NCBI GenBank assembly: GCA_016297265.1
Contig: JAEDHB010000011.1
Coordinates: 1 to 47,153 of the forward strand
Length of the DNA: 47,153 nucleotides
Source: Butyrivibrio sp.
GTDB taxonomy: Bacteria > Bacillota > Clostridia > Lachnospirales > Lachnospiraceae
Direction: 5' to 3'
Part shown: positions 1-8,079 of the stretch, one piece after another
How positions within the stretch are numbered: the first letter of the stretch is position 1
How the letters are laid out: every line of letters starts with the position of its first letter
The notes under the pieces: generated by a model
Seen by the model: the letters and a program-made list of their open reading frames with translations, nothing else
What the model was told of the DNA's origin: nothing
Databases searched by the model: none
Translations under genes and position numbers: made by a program

Positions 1-1
1 C

Positions 2-70
2 GAGAAAAAGGATATGAGCCGGAAAATCAAATCCGTAAAAGAAAAAGGGCTATCTGAGGCAGTCGGATAG
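2..70 (+). CDS. Possible C-terminal end of an upstream gene (partial)
   Basis: An open frame enters from the left edge and stops at a TAG at 68-70. The 22 visible residues are strongly charged (EKKDMSRKIK, then SVKEKGLSEAVG) and look like a basic helical C-terminus. A second frame is also open as far as 57, so the choice of frame is not secure. No family can be assigned from so little sequence. Confidence 0.35.
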   Translation, partial: EKKDMSRKIKSVKEKGLSEAVG

Positions 71-107
71 ACTATCCCGGAAATAACTCTGTGATAATAA
101 AACATAT

Positions 108-135
108 TTGACATTCTTCATTATTACTGTAAAAT
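108..135 (+). promoter_or_regulatory. Promoter of the zinc-ribbon membrane protein gene
   Basis: A perfect -35 TTGACA at 108-113 is followed after 16 bp by TAAAAT at 130-135, which fits a sigma-A promoter. The implied transcript has a leader of about 80 nt before the ATG at 221. No riboswitch-like fold was recognised in the leader. Confidence 0.6.
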
Positions 136-220
136 AATGTCTATAGATATAATTCATTAATTTCCGGATCGATGCCGCCCGTTGCGGACGATATTTCCGG
201 ATAATACAGGGAGGTTTAGA

Positions 221-1453
221 ATGTTAGACTATATTTGTAAAAAATGTGGCTGTGGGAATGCACCGGGTTCCAAATTTTGTACCGGTTGTGGTGAACCAAT
301 CGTTATCGAGGATGCCGATCCTGCCACAGAATGCAGCATTGAAGCTCCTGTAGAAGACGACATGGAAGCTACTACAGAGAACAATGTCAAAGCTATTTCG
401 GAGGACAATGCCGAAGTAACAGCAGAGGACAATGCCGAAGCTAAAACAGACGACAATATCGGTGCAGTTCCGGAAGAACAGGCTGCTCCGGAAGAACCGG
501 CTGCTCCGGTTGTGGAAAACACCAATCCGGAGCCATATTCACAACAGTACAGTTACAATACTCAACCGGTTTCACAGCCGGCACCACCGGCAAAGAAAAT
601 CTCCGCCGGAAGAGTCATTGCATCCATATTCATTATATTGATTATGTTCTTCCTTGGTCTCTACTCAAGCATCGGTGCAATTATCAAATCGGCAACTACT
701 GAGAAAAACATCACAAAGATTGCCCAGAATATTGATGTATCCGATATTTCATTGCCAAACGAGACAACCAAGGATCTTTCAGAATATGTCACAGAGAGAA
801 TTGAATATCATGTTCCCGGTGCTGACATTAACAAAAAAGATATCGAAGAGATTCTTAACCAGGATTATGTAAAAGACTTTATCAAGGAAAATCTTGGCAA
901 CGCAGTTGACGAATTCCTGCTTGACGAGGGTTCAGCTGTAATAGACGAGGATGAAGTCAGAGATTTGATGGACAGAATATACAAGGATCTCCCTGCGGAT
1001 TACAATATCAGCCAGTCACAATTCCAGTCATTTACCCGTGAGGTTGTAAAAAATACAAATAATTACAATGATAAAATAGATGATGTTAAGGAAGATTTAT
1101 CAACAGGCTTAACCGCAATCAGAATCGTATTCTCCTATCCGGCAATTTTTGCCGCTCTCGGAGTATTTGTATTTTTATTCATCCTGTTAATTTGCATCAA
1201 CAGATCAGGAACTGCACCGGGAGTTGTTGGAATTATTCTTGGTATAATAAACTGTGCTATCGGATTATTCACACTCTTTGGCTCCGCAATTCTGATTCGT
1301 ATTCTTGACCTTGGAAAGGATGTATACAAAGCAATTCTTCATTCCTTTACCGTTGTATCACTCAACATCGGTGGCGGTCTGATAATAATAAGCATCATTG
1401 TGCTTATCATTTCAGGTATTTCCAAGAAGAAAAGAAGATCAATTCAGCAGTAA
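221..1453 (+). CDS. Zinc-ribbon membrane protein of unknown function
   Basis: The product is a 410-residue protein whose role I do not recognise. The start at 221 is chosen because GGGAGG lies 7-12 bases upstream; the longer frame from 182 has no such site. Residues 5-23 form a zinc ribbon with CKKCG and CTGCG knuckles. This is followed by an acidic low-complexity stretch of imperfect repeats (EDNAEVTAEDNAEAK), a Pro-rich linker, and a membrane helix at about residues 140-165 (IASIFIILIMFFLGLY). A roughly 140-residue, probably extracytoplasmic segment comes next. Three more hydrophobic helices fill the C-terminus, which ends in a basic KKKRRS tail. The gene is monocistronic with its own promoter and terminator. 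Zinc-ribbon plus membrane-helix proteins are common in Clostridia and mostly uncharacterised. Confidence 0.85.
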   Translation: MLDYICKKCGCGNAPGSKFCTGCGEPIVIEDADPATECSIEAPVEDDMEATTENNVKAISEDNAEVTAEDNAEAKTDDNIGAVPEEQAAPEEPAAPVVENTNPEPYSQQYSYNTQPVSQPAPPAKKISAGRVIASIFIILIMFFLGLYSSIGAIIKSATTEKNITKIAQNIDVSDISLPNETTKDLSEYVTERIEYHVPGADINKKDIEEILNQDYVKDFIKENLGNAVDEFLLDEGSAVIDEDEVRDLMDRIYKDLPADYNISQSQFQSFTREVVKNTNNYNDKIDDVKEDLSTGLTAIRIVFSYPAIFAALGVFVFLFILLICINRSGTAPGVVGIILGIINCAIGLFTLFGSAILIRILDLGKDVYKAILHSFTVVSLNIGGGLIIISIIVLIISGISKKKRRSIQQ

Positions 1454-1503
1454 CCATTACATATTATAAAAAAACCAATGAGCAGTAAAAGCTCCACAAA
1501 CAG

Positions 1504-1540
1504 CGTCGCCGTAAACACAGAGTTTACGGCGACGTTATTT
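1504..1540 (+). terminator. Intrinsic terminator of the zinc-ribbon gene, overlapping the marR stop
   Basis: A perfect 13-bp stem (CGTCGCCGTAAAC at 1504-1516, complement at 1522-1534) has a 5-nt loop and is followed by TTATTTTA. The right arm contains the last codons and stop of the convergent MarR gene, so one element serves both transcription units. On the minus strand a smaller GAGC/GCTC hairpin and a T-run lie further on, near 1468-1495. Confidence 0.85.
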
Positions 1541-1961
1541 TATTCAAAATACTGACTAACTGGCTGTTTTCCTCTTCTGTCAGTCTGTCTATTATCGAAC
1601 CAAATTCCTGTTCTTCATATCTTGCGCGCTCATCATGTGCTTCGATTCCCTTTTGTGTAAGGCAAAGACCATACGAGCGTCTGTCCCTCTTTGATATACA
1701 TCTTGACAAATAACCCCCTTCTTCAAGGCGATTAATAATACTGGTAAGCGTACTCTTTGGCAAGCCCAGGCATTGTATTATATCTCGCAAAATAATATCT
1801 TCATTACTATACGCCATGGAAATAATGGCGGATTCAACCGAAGACAGTGCCATAAGATGAGGATACTGTTTCTTATTCTTCATATTCGATTCCGAACTTA
1901 GAATCTTATGCCATAGAGCGCCAAAATTCCGAATGGATTCCTCTCGCAACTGTTTTTTCAT
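1524..1961 (-). CDS. MarR-family transcriptional regulator
   Basis: This 145-residue protein has the MarR winged-helix layout. The recognition helix region is LGLPKSTLTSIINRLEEGGY at about residues 66-85, followed by the wing ISKRDRRSYGLCLTQKG with its typical D-R-R-S. AAAGGA sits 6 nt before the ATG. The gene lies 25 bp downstream of a methyltransferase-like membrane protein gene on the same strand, and both are preceded by a promoter that overlaps a large inverted repeat. I infer that it represses its own operon, as MarR proteins usually do, and responds to a small hydrophobic or phenolic ligand. The ligand cannot be told from the sequence. Confidence 0.9.
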   Translation of the reverse strand: MKKQLREESIRNFGALWHKILSSESNMKNKKQYPHLMALSSVESAIISMAYSNEDIILRDIIQCLGLPKSTLTSIINRLEEGGYLSRCISKRDRRSYGLCLTQKGIEAHDERARYEEQEFGSIIDRLTEEENSQLVSILNKITSP

Positions 1962-1986
1962 ATAATATCCTTTATTAAATCACAAA

Positions 1987-2628
1987 TTAACAAAATAGTC
2001 CAACAACCGAAAATGCCAGAATAGCCTTAAGGAGCACTGACTGTTTTCCTGTAAACAGCCAATCCTTAACAATCTTCCGGTACTTGTGATATGATTTGCC
2101 AAAGTTTGGAATCAGGACCTTAACTTCCTCCCGGATTGCACCGGAATAAAGTGTCACCACACCCGCAATCGTAATTACAATGCCCATCATATTATGGAAA
2201 GGCATCATCAGTCCCGCTATAAGCAGCGCCAAAGTTCCGTACATCGGATGTCTAACCTGCCCGTATGCTCCGTACGCCACAATGAATTCAGGCTTTCTTC
2301 TGTAATTATCACGAGCTTTATCAAGCTGACCCGATATCTTCCGGAGTCTGACTATCGAATATACACACAAAACCATACATAGCAGAAAGTATATAAAATC
2401 AATTGCGCTTATTCCCACATTGCACACTGTAAATGCGGTTTTAATTCTACTCCATCCCGAATTAAAAAATCCCGCGGACACGGAATCCAGTATCACCCTC
2501 ATAAAAAGATAATAAACCGTATAGAAAGGTACCGAAACAATTACAGAAAATGCTACACCGGATTCAAACACTCTCTGAATCTTTTCATAGGTGACTCCCG
2601 AATGAAGCTTATTAGCGTATGCGACCAT
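1987..2628 (-). CDS. Isoprenylcysteine carboxyl methyltransferase-like membrane protein
   Basis: The product is a 213-residue polytopic membrane protein with about five hydrophobic segments. The signature GQVRHPMYGTL, followed by a hydrophobic helix, then REEVKVLIPNFG and YHKYRKIVK, is the RHPxY...E...F...Y..Y pattern of the ICMT/PEMT methyltransferase family, in which the C-terminal part binds S-adenosylmethionine. The start at 2628 is preferred over 2646 because AGGAGG (2638-2643) lies 9 nt upstream of it and inside the longer frame. The gene is first in an operon with marR. The family covers prokaryotic enzymes of mostly unknown substrate (lipids, isoprenoids or small molecules), so the substrate is open. 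Regulation by the MarR partner through the 2650-2686 palindrome is likely. Confidence 0.8.
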   Translation of the reverse strand: MVAYANKLHSGVTYEKIQRVFESGVAFSVIVSVPFYTVYYLFMRVILDSVSAGFFNSGWSRIKTAFTVCNVGISAIDFIYFLLCMVLCVYSIVRLRKISGQLDKARDNYRRKPEFIVAYGAYGQVRHPMYGTLALLIAGLMMPFHNMMGIVITIAGVVTLYSGAIREEVKVLIPNFGKSYHKYRKIVKDWLFTGKQSVLLKAILAFSVVGLFC

Positions 2629-2649
2629 TATGACATTCCTCCTCATAAT

Positions 2650-2686
2650 ATAGTACGATATATGTACTGTACCATATTCGTACTAT
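2650..2686. promoter_or_regulatory. Palindromic operator, probable MarR binding region
   Basis: The 37-bp region begins and ends with perfect inverted 9-mers (ATAGTACGA and TCGTACTAT). It contains two tandem GTAC-N7-GTAC half-palindromes, which share a central GTACAGTAC core. It covers the -10 box and spacer of the methyltransferase/marR promoter, so a bound dimer would block RNA polymerase. That MarR is the binder is inferred from the context. Confidence 0.65.
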
Positions 2687-2694
2687 TTTGTCAA
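2666..2694 (-). promoter_or_regulatory. Promoter of the methyltransferase-marR operon
   Basis: On the minus strand TTGACA (2689-2694) is separated by 17 bp from TACAGT (2666-2671). The box overlaps the palindromic operator at 2650-2686. Confidence 0.65.
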
Positions 2695-2839
2695 ACTAAT
2701 GCTGCTGTATCCCGATTCAAGAAACAAATTATAATATTTGCCTTTAAAAGACTAAATAAAATACAAGGGAAATGGTAAATTTTATCCTCTAACTCATAAT
2801 CAAGCAATGTCATATGCGAAGAAAATCCCCCAAAAGGAG
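2695..2839. other. Intergenic spacer without a recognised gene
   Basis: This A/T-rich spacer lies between the marR-operon promoter and the leuS terminator. Neither strand shows a ribosome binding site with a credible frame or a recognised RNA fold. Confidence 0.5.
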
Positions 2840-2884
2840 AAAAAAATGGCGGAGGCTGTGACTCGTATATGTCACAGCCTCCGC
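2840..2884 (-). terminator. Intrinsic terminator of the nudix-leuS operon
   Basis: A perfect 14-bp stem (GCGGAGGCTGTGAC and its complement, 2849-2862 and 2871-2884) with an 8-nt loop is followed on the minus strand by a run of T at 2841-2847. Confidence 0.9.
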
Positions 2885-2945
2885 TGTTACGGACTATCTG
2901 TTTCCCGACAGTCCTTTACATAAAATTCTCTTGCCCTTCGCAATG

Positions 2946-5378
2946 CTATTTTGCAACAATATTAAGTATTTTGCCTTTTACATAGATTTCTTTGACAATT
3001 GTCTTTCCGTCAAGCGCTTTGGCTACAGAAGGCACCTCATGGGCCTTACTCTTAACTGAATCCTCCGCTTCGTCAACAGCAATTTCAACCGTTCCCTTAA
3101 CCTTGCCGTTAATCTGAACGGCAATCTCGATGGTATCTTCCTTAATTGCATTCTCATCATAAGTTGGCCAGGATTCATAGGCAATGGTTCCCTCGTGGCC
3201 CAATATGCTCCAGATTTCTTCTCCGACATGAGGACACACGCAGGAGAATACTTTGATATATCCTTCGGCATAGGCTTTTGGACATTTTCCTGCCTTGGTT
3301 GCCGCATTTAAGAAGATCATCATCTGGCTTATTGCAGTATTAAAGCCTAGGGTTTCGTAATCCTCCGTCACTTTCTTAATTGTCTGGTTATATACCTTTT
3401 CCAGAGTTTTATCATCGTCTCCGTCCACAATATTTTCAGGCTCGGTAAAGAAATTCCATACACGCCCGATAAATCTTCTTGCGCCCTCAACGCCCTGCTG
3501 GCTCCATGGTTTTGATGCTTCAAGAGGCCCCATGAACATTTCATAAAGACGTAATGTATCTGCACCGTAATCCCGGATAATATCACTTGGATTAATAACA
3601 TATTCAGGGAAACGTTTTCCCATCTTAATTCCGTTTGAACCAAGAATCATGCCCTGATGAACCAGCTTCTTAAATGGTTCCTTAACAGGTGAAAGACCTT
3701 TGTCATACAGGAACCTGTTCCAGATTCTTGAATAAATAAGATGACCAACTGCATGCTCCGGTCCGCCAATGTACAAATCAACAGGAAGCCAGTGCTTCAT
3801 AAGTTCAGGGTCGCACATTGCATTTTCATTATCAGGATCGATATATCTGATATAATACCAGCTTGAGCCTGCACTTCCGGGCATTGTTGATGTCTCTCTT
3901 TTTCCGGTAATTCCATTATGACTGTACTGCTTCCACTCTGTAGCATTTTCAAGCGGAGCCTGTCCGTTTTTACCCTTGTAATCCTCAAGTTCAGGAAGAA
4001 TCAGCGGAAGCTCAGAGTCATCAAGCACATGAATGCTTCCATCCTCAAGATATACGATAGGAACCGGTTCACCCCAATATCTCTGTCTGGCAAAAATCCA
4101 TTCACGGAAATGATAGTTGGCTGTTCTTCGGGCAACCCCCATATTTTCAAGCTTTACTGTAATTGCTTCCTTTGCCTCTTCAACAGTCAGACCTGTAAAT
4201 TCCTCAGAATTGATAAGTTTACAACCTTTTCCGAGATAATCATATTTTTCAAAAGCATGCTCGCTCACATCCGCGCCGTCAATTACCTGAATTCTTGGTA
4301 TATTATGTACCTCTGAATACTCAAAATCTCTCTGGTCGTGACATGGAACGGCCATTACTGCACCTGTTCCGTAGTTGGCAAGAACAAAGTCTCCTATAAA
4401 AATAGGAACTTCCTTGCCATTTACAGGATTGATACAGTAAATGCCCTCAAGTTTGCAGCCTGACTTTGTCTTATTAAGTTCAGTTCTGTCCATATCATTT
4501 TTCTTAATTGTCTCATCAATGTACGCCTGAACCTCTTCCTTATTCTGAATTCTTGGCATAAGGTTCTTAACTGTCTCCCCGTCAGGAGCCAGCACCATGA
4601 ATGTAATACCATAAATTGTCTCAATACATGTAGTATAGATGGAAAACTGTCCGCCTCCCACAATCTCAAAATCCACTTCCACACCTTCTGATTTGCCAAT
4701 CCAGTGTCTCTGCATTTCCTTGGTCGACTCCGGCCAGTCAATTTCATCAAGGCCTTCGAGAAGTTTATCCGCAAAAGCAACCTGGTCAATTACCCACTGC
4801 TTCATATTTTTGCGAATAACAGGGTAACCCCCACGCTCTGATTTTCCGTCGATAACTTCATCATTTGAAAGAACTGTTCCGAGTTCCTCACACCAGTTGA
4901 CAGGCATATCAACATATTTCGCATATCCGTCAAGATAGAGTTGTTTAAAAATCCACTGAGTCCATTTGTAAAATTTAGGATCACTGGTGGCAATCATTTT
5001 GGACCAGTCATAGTCAAATCCCAATTCTTTAAGTTGTCCTGTAAATGTCTTAATGTTTTCCTCAGTAAATCCGTTCGGATGATTACCGGTGCTTACTGCA
5101 TACTGTTCAGCAGGAAGGCCGAATGAATCATATCCCATTGGATGCAAAACATTATACCCCTGCATTCTCTTCATTCTTGAAACAATATCAGTTGCAGTAT
5201 ATCCCTCCGGATGTCCCGCATGAAGACCTACTCCCGATGGATATGGAAACATATCCAACGCATAGAATTTTGGTTTGGAAAAATCCCAGACATCTGTCTT
5301 AAATGTTTTATTATCCTCCCAGTATTTTTGCCATTTTGGCTCAATCACTTTAGGATTATATGTAGTAGTATTTGCCAT
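2946..5378 (-). CDS. leuS: Leucyl-tRNA synthetase
   Basis: This class I synthetase charges tRNA-Leu in the cytoplasm. The start at 5378 is set by AGGAGG just upstream; the product is 810 residues, normal for Firmicutes. The HIGH motif appears as HAGH at residues 53-56 after PYPSGVGL. The editing domain carries GTGAVMAVPCHDQRDFEY near 337-354, including the Asp that anchors the misacylated substrate. WIFARQRYWGEP and GSAGSSWYYIRY lie in the catalytic core. The KMSKS loop reads KMGKR (585-589), and the threonine-rich editing peptide usually written TTRPDT reads TTCIET (249-254). Both appear to be lineage variants. No T-box leader is present; the gene follows a nudix hydrolase by 13 bp and shares its promoter. 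Confidence 0.97.
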   Translation of the reverse strand: MANTTTYNPKVIEPKWQKYWEDNKTFKTDVWDFSKPKFYALDMFPYPSGVGLHAGHPEGYTATDIVSRMKRMQGYNVLHPMGYDSFGLPAEQYAVSTGNHPNGFTEENIKTFTGQLKELGFDYDWSKMIATSDPKFYKWTQWIFKQLYLDGYAKYVDMPVNWCEELGTVLSNDEVIDGKSERGGYPVIRKNMKQWVIDQVAFADKLLEGLDEIDWPESTKEMQRHWIGKSEGVEVDFEIVGGGQFSIYTTCIETIYGITFMVLAPDGETVKNLMPRIQNKEEVQAYIDETIKKNDMDRTELNKTKSGCKLEGIYCINPVNGKEVPIFIGDFVLANYGTGAVMAVPCHDQRDFEYSEVHNIPRIQVIDGADVSEHAFEKYDYLGKGCKLINSEEFTGLTVEEAKEAITVKLENMGVARRTANYHFREWIFARQRYWGEPVPIVYLEDGSIHVLDDSELPLILPELEDYKGKNGQAPLENATEWKQYSHNGITGKRETSTMPGSAGSSWYYIRYIDPDNENAMCDPELMKHWLPVDLYIGGPEHAVGHLIYSRIWNRFLYDKGLSPVKEPFKKLVHQGMILGSNGIKMGKRFPEYVINPSDIIRDYGADTLRLYEMFMGPLEASKPWSQQGVEGARRFIGRVWNFFTEPENIVDGDDDKTLEKVYNQTIKKVTEDYETLGFNTAISQMMIFLNAATKAGKCPKAYAEGYIKVFSCVCPHVGEEIWSILGHEGTIAYESWPTYDENAIKEDTIEIAVQINGKVKGTVEIAVDEAEDSVKSKAHEVPSVAKALDGKTIVKEIYVKGKILNIVAK

Positions 5379-5391
5379 TTTATGCCTCCTG

Positions 5392-5904
5392 TTATACTTC
5401 AAATACTTGTTTTATACTGTCATAGTGCAGAAAAATTCCTTCTTCGGCAAGTTGCCTGATTGTATCAATGTCAGCCAGCATAAACCCATTGGTCTCCTCT
5501 GCCTGAAGATGCACATCTTCTTTTTCAAAATCACCTACAAATCTGTAGATATCAACAAAATAGTTGTCTCCCTCACCGGGGTTCTCTCTATGATATGAAA
5601 AAACATAACCGCCTTCCCAATCGCTCACATCAAGACCTGTTTCCTCAAGAATCTCTCTCTTTACAGCCTCCTCAGATTCCTCTCCTGCCATGCAGGCACC
5701 ACCTGAAACCTCCCACCAACCGGGAGCCCACGCTTTATCCATTGCTCTTTTGGTAATGAGAAATTTGCCATCTCGTCTCATTACAACTCCAAGAACTGTA
5801 AGGTGATACTCGTCATCTGCGAGATTCCAGTCATTACGCCTCATAATTCGACCGGTTCTATTTTTATCACTGTCATAGATGTCCCAAAACTCTTCTTTGT
5901 CCAT
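5392..5904 (-). CDS. NUDIX hydrolase
   Basis: This 170-residue protein has a complete Nudix box around residues 90-112, GGACMAGEESEEAVKREILE followed by ETG, which matches Gx5Ex7REUxEExGU, the divalent-metal site for cleaving X-linked nucleoside diphosphates. The N-terminus (FWDIYDSDKNRTGRIMRR) resembles the subgroup related to isopentenyl-diphosphate isomerase and YfcD-type hydrolases. GGAGGA precedes the ATG. The gene is first in a two-gene operon with leuS. The exact substrate cannot be read from the sequence. Confidence 0.9.
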   Translation of the reverse strand: MDKEEFWDIYDSDKNRTGRIMRRNDWNLADDEYHLTVLGVVMRRDGKFLITKRAMDKAWAPGWWEVSGGACMAGEESEEAVKREILEETGLDVSDWEGGYVFSYHRENPGEGDNYFVDIYRFVGDFEKEDVHLQAEETNGFMLADIDTIRQLAEEGIFLHYDSIKQVFEV

Positions 5905-5938
5905 CCAATATTCCTCCGTCTTGTTCTTAAACTATTAG

Positions 5939-5967
5939 ATTATAGCAAAAAAACGGATATATTACAA
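5939..5967 (-). promoter_or_regulatory. Promoter of nudix-leuS
   Basis: A perfect TATAAT (5939-5944) with an extended TGC just upstream is preceded after 17 bp by TTGTAA (5962-5967). The leader is about 30 nt, so there is no room for a T-box. Confidence 0.7.
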
Positions 5968-6091
5968 TATTCGATGATACTTATCTAAAAACATATTTTT
6001 TCCATAATACTTTTCATTCAATCACATACTCTGTATTTCCGCTTTTCTTTCTTCTTTTGCCTGATTGCATATGTTCCTCTGAAAAAACATG

Positions 6092-6149
6092 AAAAAAGAG
6101 TGCCTGCAATATCAGTAAATCGACACATCAAACTACTAATACTGTAGGC
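6092..6149 (-). terminator. Probable terminator of the DUF6273-like gene
   Basis: Two 16-nt arms (6102-6117 and 6134-6149) pair with one mismatch and two G-U wobbles around a 16-nt loop. On the minus strand they are followed closely by a run of six T (6092-6097). The long loop makes it less certain than the other terminators here. The rest of 5968-6207 shows no gene. Confidence 0.5.
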
Positions 6150-6207
6150 ATTCCAAAATCAGGTTCTATTTTTCATTAACAATTGCAGATTATATCTCCG
6201 CTAAACG

Positions 6208-7074
6208 CTACTCTGATGTTACAGAAACCCATATCGCCGGCCTTACCGCAAGCGAATCTGTACTTTCGCTGCCGTTTTCATCGAATTCTCCATCTTCATT
6301 CATTGTAGATGTATATCCGTCATATTTTCCCGGATTTCTGAGCCACCATTCTTCCTCGCATTTTCTTAACTGCAGTGATAAAAGTTTATCGATTTCTGAT
6401 TTGCTCAGTATGAATACCTTATCTTCAGTATCCGCACCTGCATTCATCTTTCCCTTTGGATTGGTTTCGGCTTTCACTTCAGTCGATAATATGGACGCTC
6501 TTTCCTTCTTGCCGAAAGCCCTATTATAAAACTTGTCATTAAGCCATGTTCTTAATGTGGATTTTTCCCAGTTGTCCTCATCATTATATTTGTGAAACGG
6601 CTTATTTACGATTGGTGTCTGAAGCATCAGAAGGAGTTTATCACCTGTTCTGTCAAGGACCACCCACTCAAGCTCGCCCTTATAGTTTCCGTAAGAAACT
6701 ACATCTCCTTTTCCTGCGCTTTCCAAAACAGCCATTTCTCCATTATACCTGCTATTTGGCAGAATGTATTTATTAAGAGCAACAACCGCTCCACCAATAA
6801 TCGCGGCAAAAAGAATAAGAATGGCAAAAACAAATTTCAAATTGACCTTCTTTTTGGCCTCCATTGTGACAAAATTGAAATCTCCATCGTCATTTCTTGC
6901 ATAATTTATGTCTGCATAAATATCAGATTTTGACAACCCAAACCCTTCTGTAGCACTTGATAATGCTGATTTTGGTACAATTTGTTCTTCCCCACATGAA
7001 TCGCAGGTGCAAACCATTGCATCCGAATACACTTCAATTTCAGCTCCGCATTTTTTACATTTGAAGCTTGACAT
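6208..7074 (-). CDS. Zinc-ribbon membrane protein with DUF6273-like domain
   Basis: The 288-residue protein starts with a zinc ribbon (CKKCG at about 5-9, CDSCG at about 25-29), followed by a single membrane helix near residues 78-100 (FVFAILILFAAIIGGAVVAL). The C-terminal domain has the pattern of DUF6273: VVSYGNYKGELEWVVLD, STLRTWLNDKFYNRAF, KVFILSKSEID, WWLRNPG and AVRPAIWV. In this family the domain usually sits outside the cell or on lipoproteins; its biochemical function is unknown. The start is uncertain: ATG at 7074 lies 11 nt from AGGAG, and a TTG at 7080 would lie 5 nt from it. The gene stands alone, with its own probable terminator. Confidence 0.8.
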   Translation of the reverse strand: MSSFKCKKCGAEIEVYSDAMVCTCDSCGEEQIVPKSALSSATEGFGLSKSDIYADINYARNDDGDFNFVTMEAKKKVNLKFVFAILILFAAIIGGAVVALNKYILPNSRYNGEMAVLESAGKGDVVSYGNYKGELEWVVLDRTGDKLLLMLQTPIVNKPFHKYNDEDNWEKSTLRTWLNDKFYNRAFGKKERASILSTEVKAETNPKGKMNAGADTEDKVFILSKSEIDKLLSLQLRKCEEEWWLRNPGKYDGYTSTMNEDGEFDENGSESTDSLAVRPAIWVSVTSE

Positions 7075-7198
7075 ACTCAATTCATCTCCTCAAAAAATAT
7101 AATATACCTAACTAATAACCCCTTTTATCTCTTCCCCGTTGTTATATTGTACCAATCGTTCTTCGCTACAGAGTTGCTGCAATTTCATGTGCTATTTT

Positions 7199-7966
7199 CT
7201 ATACAGAAAAATCAAATTTCTGTCCCACATATTTTTCTTCCTCTGTTTGAACAGAGTCACTCAAAAATAACTGAGCCTGGTCATTTATTTTCTGAACAAG
7301 TTCTTCTATTGAACCGGCTGTAATTGTAACGGTATTGCCCGTGTCCGTTTTGCTTCGATTATCATGTATTTCTTCCAGCCGTTCCTCCATTTGTTCCTTG
7401 GCTGCCTCTTTTGCCTCTGCCTTTTTCTCCGCTTTCTTTTCAGCAGCTTTTTTCTCGATGCGCGCTTTCTGTGCGGCGCTTGACTTCTTGAGTACGGCAA
7501 AATAACTTGCTGTTCCGTCATCATTTACCTGCATACCGAATCCCTTGACATTTGCGCCTGTAGAGAAAACACTGTCCCCAAGATTTGACATGTTAAGCTT
7601 TGAGTTAGCAATTATTGATTCGTACTGTTTGCGGTAATTTTCATCCTCCGCCATTCTCTCGATTTTTTCCTCATCGATGAGAACTACCATTTTCTGCTTG
7701 TTAGCGTAATTTGCCGCCTGTGCCTTCGCCTGCTCTTTCTGGTCGCTACTCACAAGAATAAAATCAAGATCAGAGAATTTATTCTTGAGCTCCTCATAAT
7801 ACTTTGCAGCCTTTTCGCTAAGTTTAGGCTTGCCTATTGTTTTACCATAGTTGTTAGCAGCTTTGCTGTTAGCGGTTTTGTCCGTCTTGGAAGCATCCTT
7901 TGTCTGTGCGACATTCTGACCACTGTAAGTCGTCGTACTTCCCATGATTGAAGATAAATTATCCAT
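7199..7966 (-). CDS. DUF6033 family protein
   Basis: A 255-residue soluble protein without a signal peptide. The segments YGKTIGKPKLSEKAAKYYEE, FILVSSDQKEQAKAQAANYA, KMVVLIDEEKIERMAEDE and GFGMQVNDDGTASYFAVLKK match DUF6033, a family known mainly from Clostridia. A Lys/Glu/Ala-rich segment at about residues 165-200 should form a charged helix or coiled coil. The N-terminal 40 residues are Ser/Thr/Ala/Lys-rich and probably disordered. AAGGAGGAG precedes the ATG. Function is unknown and there is no operon partner that would explain it. Confidence 0.85.
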   Translation of the reverse strand: MDNLSSIMGSTTTYSGQNVAQTKDASKTDKTANSKAANNYGKTIGKPKLSEKAAKYYEELKNKFSDLDFILVSSDQKEQAKAQAANYANKQKMVVLIDEEKIERMAEDENYRKQYESIIANSKLNMSNLGDSVFSTGANVKGFGMQVNDDGTASYFAVLKKSSAAQKARIEKKAAEKKAEKKAEAKEAAKEQMEERLEEIHDNRSKTDTGNTVTITAGSIEELVQKINDQAQLFLSDSVQTEEEKYVGQKFDFSV

Positions 7967-8079
7967 ATTTTTCTCCTCCTTGAAAATATTTTGACCAAAT
8001 TCCTTTTTGGTAATGGAATAGAATCCACTTTAATATATATTCGGCAGAAATCCTAAATAAATTAACATCTGCCGGAAAA

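Noticed and set aside
229..525. Antisense open frame over the acidic repeat of the first gene
   Set aside because: It is a mirror of low-complexity codons, rich in Ser and Ala, with no start signal.
5905..5990. T-box leader before nudix-leuS
   Set aside because: The leader after the -10 box is only about 30 nt, too short for specifier and antiterminator stems.
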